From Tissierellaceae bacterium (GTDB lineage Bacteria; Bacillota; Clostridia; Tissierellales; Tissierellaceae), in the NCBI GenBank assembly GCA_029264075.1, contig JARICQ010000100.1, forward strand, positions 1 to 8,298: a DNA stretch of 8,298 nucleotides. The letters are read 5' to 3'. The translations under genes and the position numbers were made by a program. This document shows, one piece after another, positions 6,095-8,298 of the stretch (its first letter is position 1; each line of letters opens with the position of its first letter). The notes under the pieces are model-generated. The model saw only the letters and a list, made by a program, of their open reading frames with translations. It was not told where the DNA came from and did no database searches.

Positions 6095-6830
6095 ATTTTT
6101 TGTAGAGGAAAAGCAAATTGATGGAGATAGGATATGGATTGATGGTTCAGATCTAAAACATATAAGAGATGTACTAAGACTTAGAGAAGGTGAAAAAATC
6201 GAAGTTTCCTGTAATTCTAATACATATATATCTGAAATAATAGAGCTGGGGAAAAAAGAAGTTATTTTAAAGATAGTAGATAGATATAAGGGTAAAAATG
6301 AACCTTCAAATTACATAATCCTTTATCAAGGCCTAGCTAAGGGGAGTAAGATGGACACTATACTTCAAAAATGTACGGAGATAGGTGTTAGTGAATTTTA
6401 TCCTCTAGAGACGAGTAGAGCTGTGGTTAAGATAAAAAACGAAAAAAAATCAAGTTCAAAAGTAAAGAGATGGCAAGAAATTACAGACCAGGCTGCCAAA
6501 CAAAGCAAAAGAGATATACTGCCAAAGGTAAATAAGGTTTTATCATTTGATCAAATGATAAAATCTCTTGAAAAAGAAAAAAATATAATAGTCCCTTATG
6601 AAGAAGAAAGACAAAGATCTATCAAGTCTGGATTAAAAAATATAGAAGATAAAAAAATCCACCTAATAATAGGTCCAGAAGGGGGATTTGAAGAAGAGGA
6701 AATAGAAAAGTTAAAGATGATTGGAGCAAATATTGTTAGTCTAGGTCCACGAATACTTAGGACTGAGACAGCAGGACTTGCCTCCTCAACTATGATTTTT
6801 TATGAATTAGGAGATTTGGGAGTGGTTTGA
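6087..6830 (+). CDS. rsmE: 16S rRNA (uracil(1498)-N3)-methyltransferase RsmE
   Basis: A 247-residue SPOUT-class (trefoil-knot) methyltransferase, normal length. An N-terminal PUA-like RNA-binding domain carries HIRDVLRLREGEKIEV (25-40). The catalytic domain has QGLAKGSKMDTILQKCTEIG (81-100), RWQEITDQAAKQSKRDILP (128-146), GPEGGFEEEEI (196-206) and the knot/SAM-binding signature LGPRILRTETAGLAS (219-233). It methylates N3 of U1498 in helix 44 of 16S rRNA, at the decoding centre and in the assembled 30S subunit. AGGAG (6076-6080) inside the end of prmA sits 6 bases before the ATG, which supports this start. The TGA stop overlaps the mtaB ATG by one base. The coding region contains a perfect 26-bp palindrome (6538-6563), noted separately. 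Confidence 0.96.
   Translation: MNRFFVEEKQIDGDRIWIDGSDLKHIRDVLRLREGEKIEVSCNSNTYISEIIELGKKEVILKIVDRYKGKNEPSNYIILYQGLAKGSKMDTILQKCTEIGVSEFYPLETSRAVVKIKNEKKSSSKVKRWQEITDQAAKQSKRDILPKVNKVLSFDQMIKSLEKEKNIIVPYEEERQRSIKSGLKNIEDKKIHLIIGPEGGFEEEEIEKLKMIGANIVSLGPRILRTETAGLASSTMIFYELGDLGVV
6538..6563. repeat. Perfect 26-bp palindrome inside rsmE
   Basis: TTTTATCATTTGA (6538-6550) is followed immediately by its exact reverse complement TCAAATGATAAAA (6551-6563). In RNA it could form an 11-bp stem with a GATC loop, extended by a G-U wobble and a G-C pair (6537/6564, 6536/6565). It spans codons 151-159 of rsmE (VLSFDQMIK) in a linker-like part of the protein. No T-run follows on the + strand. The symmetry is certain; any function is unknown. 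Confidence 0.85.
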
Positions 6831-8131
6831 TGAAAAAAGTGGTATTTCATACATTAGGATGCAAGGTAAATCAATATGAAACAGAAGCGATGGAAGAATT
6901 ATTTGAAAACAAAGGATATCAGATAGCTGATGAAAATGAAATAGCAGATATATATGTAATCAATACATGTACTGTTACAAATCTTTCAGATAGAAAGTCA
7001 AGACAAATAATTAGAAGAAGTAAAAAGAAAAACTCAGAAGCAGTAATAGCTGTTGTTGGATGCTACTCACAAGTATCTCCAGAAGAAATCTCGGATATTG
7101 AAGGTGTAGATTTGATAATAGGAACTACTGAAAGGAATAGAATAGTTGACCTATGTGAAGAGGCAAAAGATGGAAAAGTTCAAATAAATATAGTCAGAGA
7201 TCTAAGCTTGGAAAAGGAATTTGAAGCTATAAACATTGACACTATAAGGGAAAAGACTAGGGCATATATGAAAATTCAAGATGGGTGCAATCAGTTTTGC
7301 ACTTACTGCATCATACCCTATGCAAGAGGTCCTATTAGGAGCAGAGAGCTGGGGAATATAGTAGAGGAAAGTAGAAAGCTTGCACAAGCAGGCTTTAAAG
7401 AAATTGTATTTACTGGAATTCACATAGCCTCCTATGGCAAGGACAATTCTTCAAATACCCTTATTGAAGTCCTAGAAGAAGTTGCCAAGGTAGGTGGAAT
7501 AGAGAGAATAAGATTTAGCTCTCTAGAGCCAAGATTGATAAATGATGAATTTATGAAGAGTCTTGTAAATATTGGGAAAATATGTGACCACTTTCATCTA
7601 TCACTCCAATCTGGATCAAATTCAGTGCTTAAGAGAATGAATAGAAGATATACGAGTGAAGAATATAAGAGTAAGGTAGATACAATTAGGAAACACATGC
7701 CAAATGCAGCTATCACAACAGATATAATAGTCGGTTTTCCAGGAGAAAGCGATGATGAATTTGAAGATACTATCAGTCTTGTAAAAGAGATTGGATTTTC
7801 AAGGATTCATGTTTTTAAATACTCTCCAAGAGAAGGAACACCAGCAGCAGATTACAAGGACCAAATTCATGGAAGTGTTAAAAATCATAGGTCTGAACTT
7901 TTGATAGAGCACGGAGAGGAAATGATGAAAGATTTCAATAGTCAATTTATAGGAGATAAACTTTCTGTCTTGTTTGAAGAGACAAGTAGAGACGGTGATT
8001 ATATAGAAGGATATACATCAAATTATATAAGAGTTAAATCAAAAGGAGATAAAAAAATACTAGGCAGCATAGAAACGGTAAAAATATTATTTGCAGAAAA
8101 TGATTATTTAATAGCTGATATAGAAGATTAA
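6830..8131 (+). CDS. mtaB: tRNA (N6-L-threonylcarbamoyladenosine(37)-C2)-methylthiotransferase MtaB
   Basis: A 433-residue radical SAM methylthiotransferase. The N-terminal UPF0004 domain opens with the MtaB-type TLGCKVNQYETEAM (8-21) and supplies three cluster cysteines: C11, C47 in INTCTVT, and C78 in VGCYSQ. The radical SAM motif CNQFCTYCIIPYARG (C153/C157/C160) binds the second 4Fe-4S cluster. The barrel continues through FSSLEPRLI, HLSLQSGSN and DIIVGFPGES. A TRAM RNA-binding domain covers about 373-433. The GCKVNQYE motif separates it from MiaB and RimO. It converts t6A37 to ms2t6A37 in ANN-decoding tRNAs such as tRNA-Lys(UUU). I start at ATG 6830, which shares a base with the rsmE TGA and has GGAG (6819-6822) at good spacing. 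An in-frame TTG one codon earlier (6827) is less likely. Confidence 0.96.
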   Translation: MKKVVFHTLGCKVNQYETEAMEELFENKGYQIADENEIADIYVINTCTVTNLSDRKSRQIIRRSKKKNSEAVIAVVGCYSQVSPEEISDIEGVDLIIGTTERNRIVDLCEEAKDGKVQINIVRDLSLEKEFEAINIDTIREKTRAYMKIQDGCNQFCTYCIIPYARGPIRSRELGNIVEESRKLAQAGFKEIVFTGIHIASYGKDNSSNTLIEVLEEVAKVGGIERIRFSSLEPRLINDEFMKSLVNIGKICDHFHLSLQSGSNSVLKRMNRRYTSEEYKSKVDTIRKHMPNAAITTDIIVGFPGESDDEFEDTISLVKEIGFSRIHVFKYSPREGTPAADYKDQIHGSVKNHRSELLIEHGEEMMKDFNSQFIGDKLSVLFEETSRDGDYIEGYTSNYIRVKSKGDKKILGSIETVKILFAENDYLIADIED

Positions 8132-8150
8132 ACATAGATATAAACTTTTT

Positions 8151-8159
8151 AGGAGGTGA
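8151..8159 (+). promoter_or_regulatory. Consensus Shine-Dalgarno that fixes a TTG start for the HIT-family gene
   Basis: AGGAGGTGA lies 5 bases before TTG at 8165, a perfect match to the anti-Shine-Dalgarno. No ATG fits the frame near it, and translation from this TTG gives the canonical KDCLFCKII start of HIT proteins. Confidence 0.8.
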
Positions 8160-8164
8160 AAAAA

Positions 8165-8298
8165 TTGAAAGACTGTTTGTTTTGCAAGATTATAGATGGA
8201 GACATACCAAGTGATCTTATATATGAAGATGAAAAAGTAATTGCATTTAATGATATAAACCCTCAAGCACCTGTTCATTTTTTAGTAATTCCAAGGGA
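8165..8298 (+). CDS. hinT: HIT-family protein (HinT-like purine nucleotide hydrolase), 3' partial
   Basis: Only the first 44 codons are inside the window, too few to appear as a full gene. Translation from TTG gives KDCLFCKIIDGDIPSDLIYE, then VIAFNDINPQAPVHFLVIPR. This is the N-terminal half of a HIT (histidine triad) protein of the HinT/PKCI type: CxxC (C4/C7), C-F-C-K-I-I-x-G-x-I-P-S, and D-I-N-P-Q-A-P-V-H. The catalytic HxHxH triad lies beyond the edge. HinT proteins hydrolyse AMP-lysine-type phosphoramidates; their physiological role in bacteria is unsettled. The gene follows mtaB by 33 bases without an obvious terminator or promoter, so it is probably part of the same transcript. The order mtaB-hinT, often followed by rpsU, is common in Clostridia. 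The symbol rests on similarity and position. Confidence 0.9.
   Translation, partial: MKDCLFCKIIDGDIPSDLIYEDEKVIAFNDINPQAPVHFLVIPR

Noticed and set aside
6827..6829. TTG as the mtaB start, one codon earlier
   Set aside because: The adjacent ATG at 6830 has good spacing to GGAG (6819-6822), and the protein then begins MKKVVFHTLGCK as in other family members.
1..8298. Search for CRISPR arrays, insertion sequences, tRNA/rRNA genes, riboswitches, toxin-antitoxin or other defence genes
   Set aside because: No such element was seen by eye. Nearly all of the window is housekeeping coding sequence, and the longest gene-free stretch is the 126-base hemW-hrcA spacer.

Overview
The window is an AT-rich chromosomal segment from a low-GC, Gram-positive anaerobe of the Clostridia type (Tissierellia-like is possible, but I cannot fix the genus). 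The evidence is the AT- and AGA/ATA-rich coding, strong GGAGG/GAGGTGAT-type ribosome binding sites, a perfect CIRCE operator, a short (608-residue) Gram-positive-type DnaK, and the gene order hemW-hrcA-grpE-dnaK-dnaJ-prmA-rsmE-mtaB-hinT. That order is a familiar conserved block in Clostridia. All genes lie on the + strand, and nothing in the window suggests horizontal transfer or a mobile element.

Layout. Positions 2-274 hold the C-terminal end of hemW, a radical-SAM heme chaperone. A 126-base spacer follows, with a TTGACA-type promoter and a perfect CIRCE inverted repeat. Next come hrcA (401-1441), grpE (1468-1995) and dnaK (2014-3840), forming the CIRCE/HrcA-controlled heat-shock operon. 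The dnaK-dnaJ spacer (3841-3943) carries a strong hairpin and an extended -10 promoter overlapping it. dnaJ (3944-5065) ends directly in a classical intrinsic terminator (5064-5093), and another TATAAT box follows. prmA, rsmE and mtaB (5144-8131) then form a tight translation/RNA-modification cluster with overlapping ends (8 nt and 1 nt). The first 44 codons of a HIT-family gene (hinT-like) run off the right edge.

How the parts work together. HrcA represses its own operon through CIRCE. When chaperone capacity is exhausted, HrcA misfolds and GrpE, DnaK and DnaJ rise. DnaK is the ATP-driven Hsp70, DnaJ delivers substrates and triggers hydrolysis, and GrpE exchanges nucleotide. The downstream genes modify the translation apparatus: PrmA methylates ribosomal protein L11, RsmE methylates 16S rRNA U1498, and MtaB methylthiolates t6A37 in tRNA. 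The terminator plus a new -10 box suggests that this second block can be expressed independently of heat shock.

I found no undescribed gene system here. The points worth a second look are regulatory: the paired hairpin-plus-promoter spacers flanking dnaJ, and a perfect 26-bp palindrome inside the rsmE coding region.
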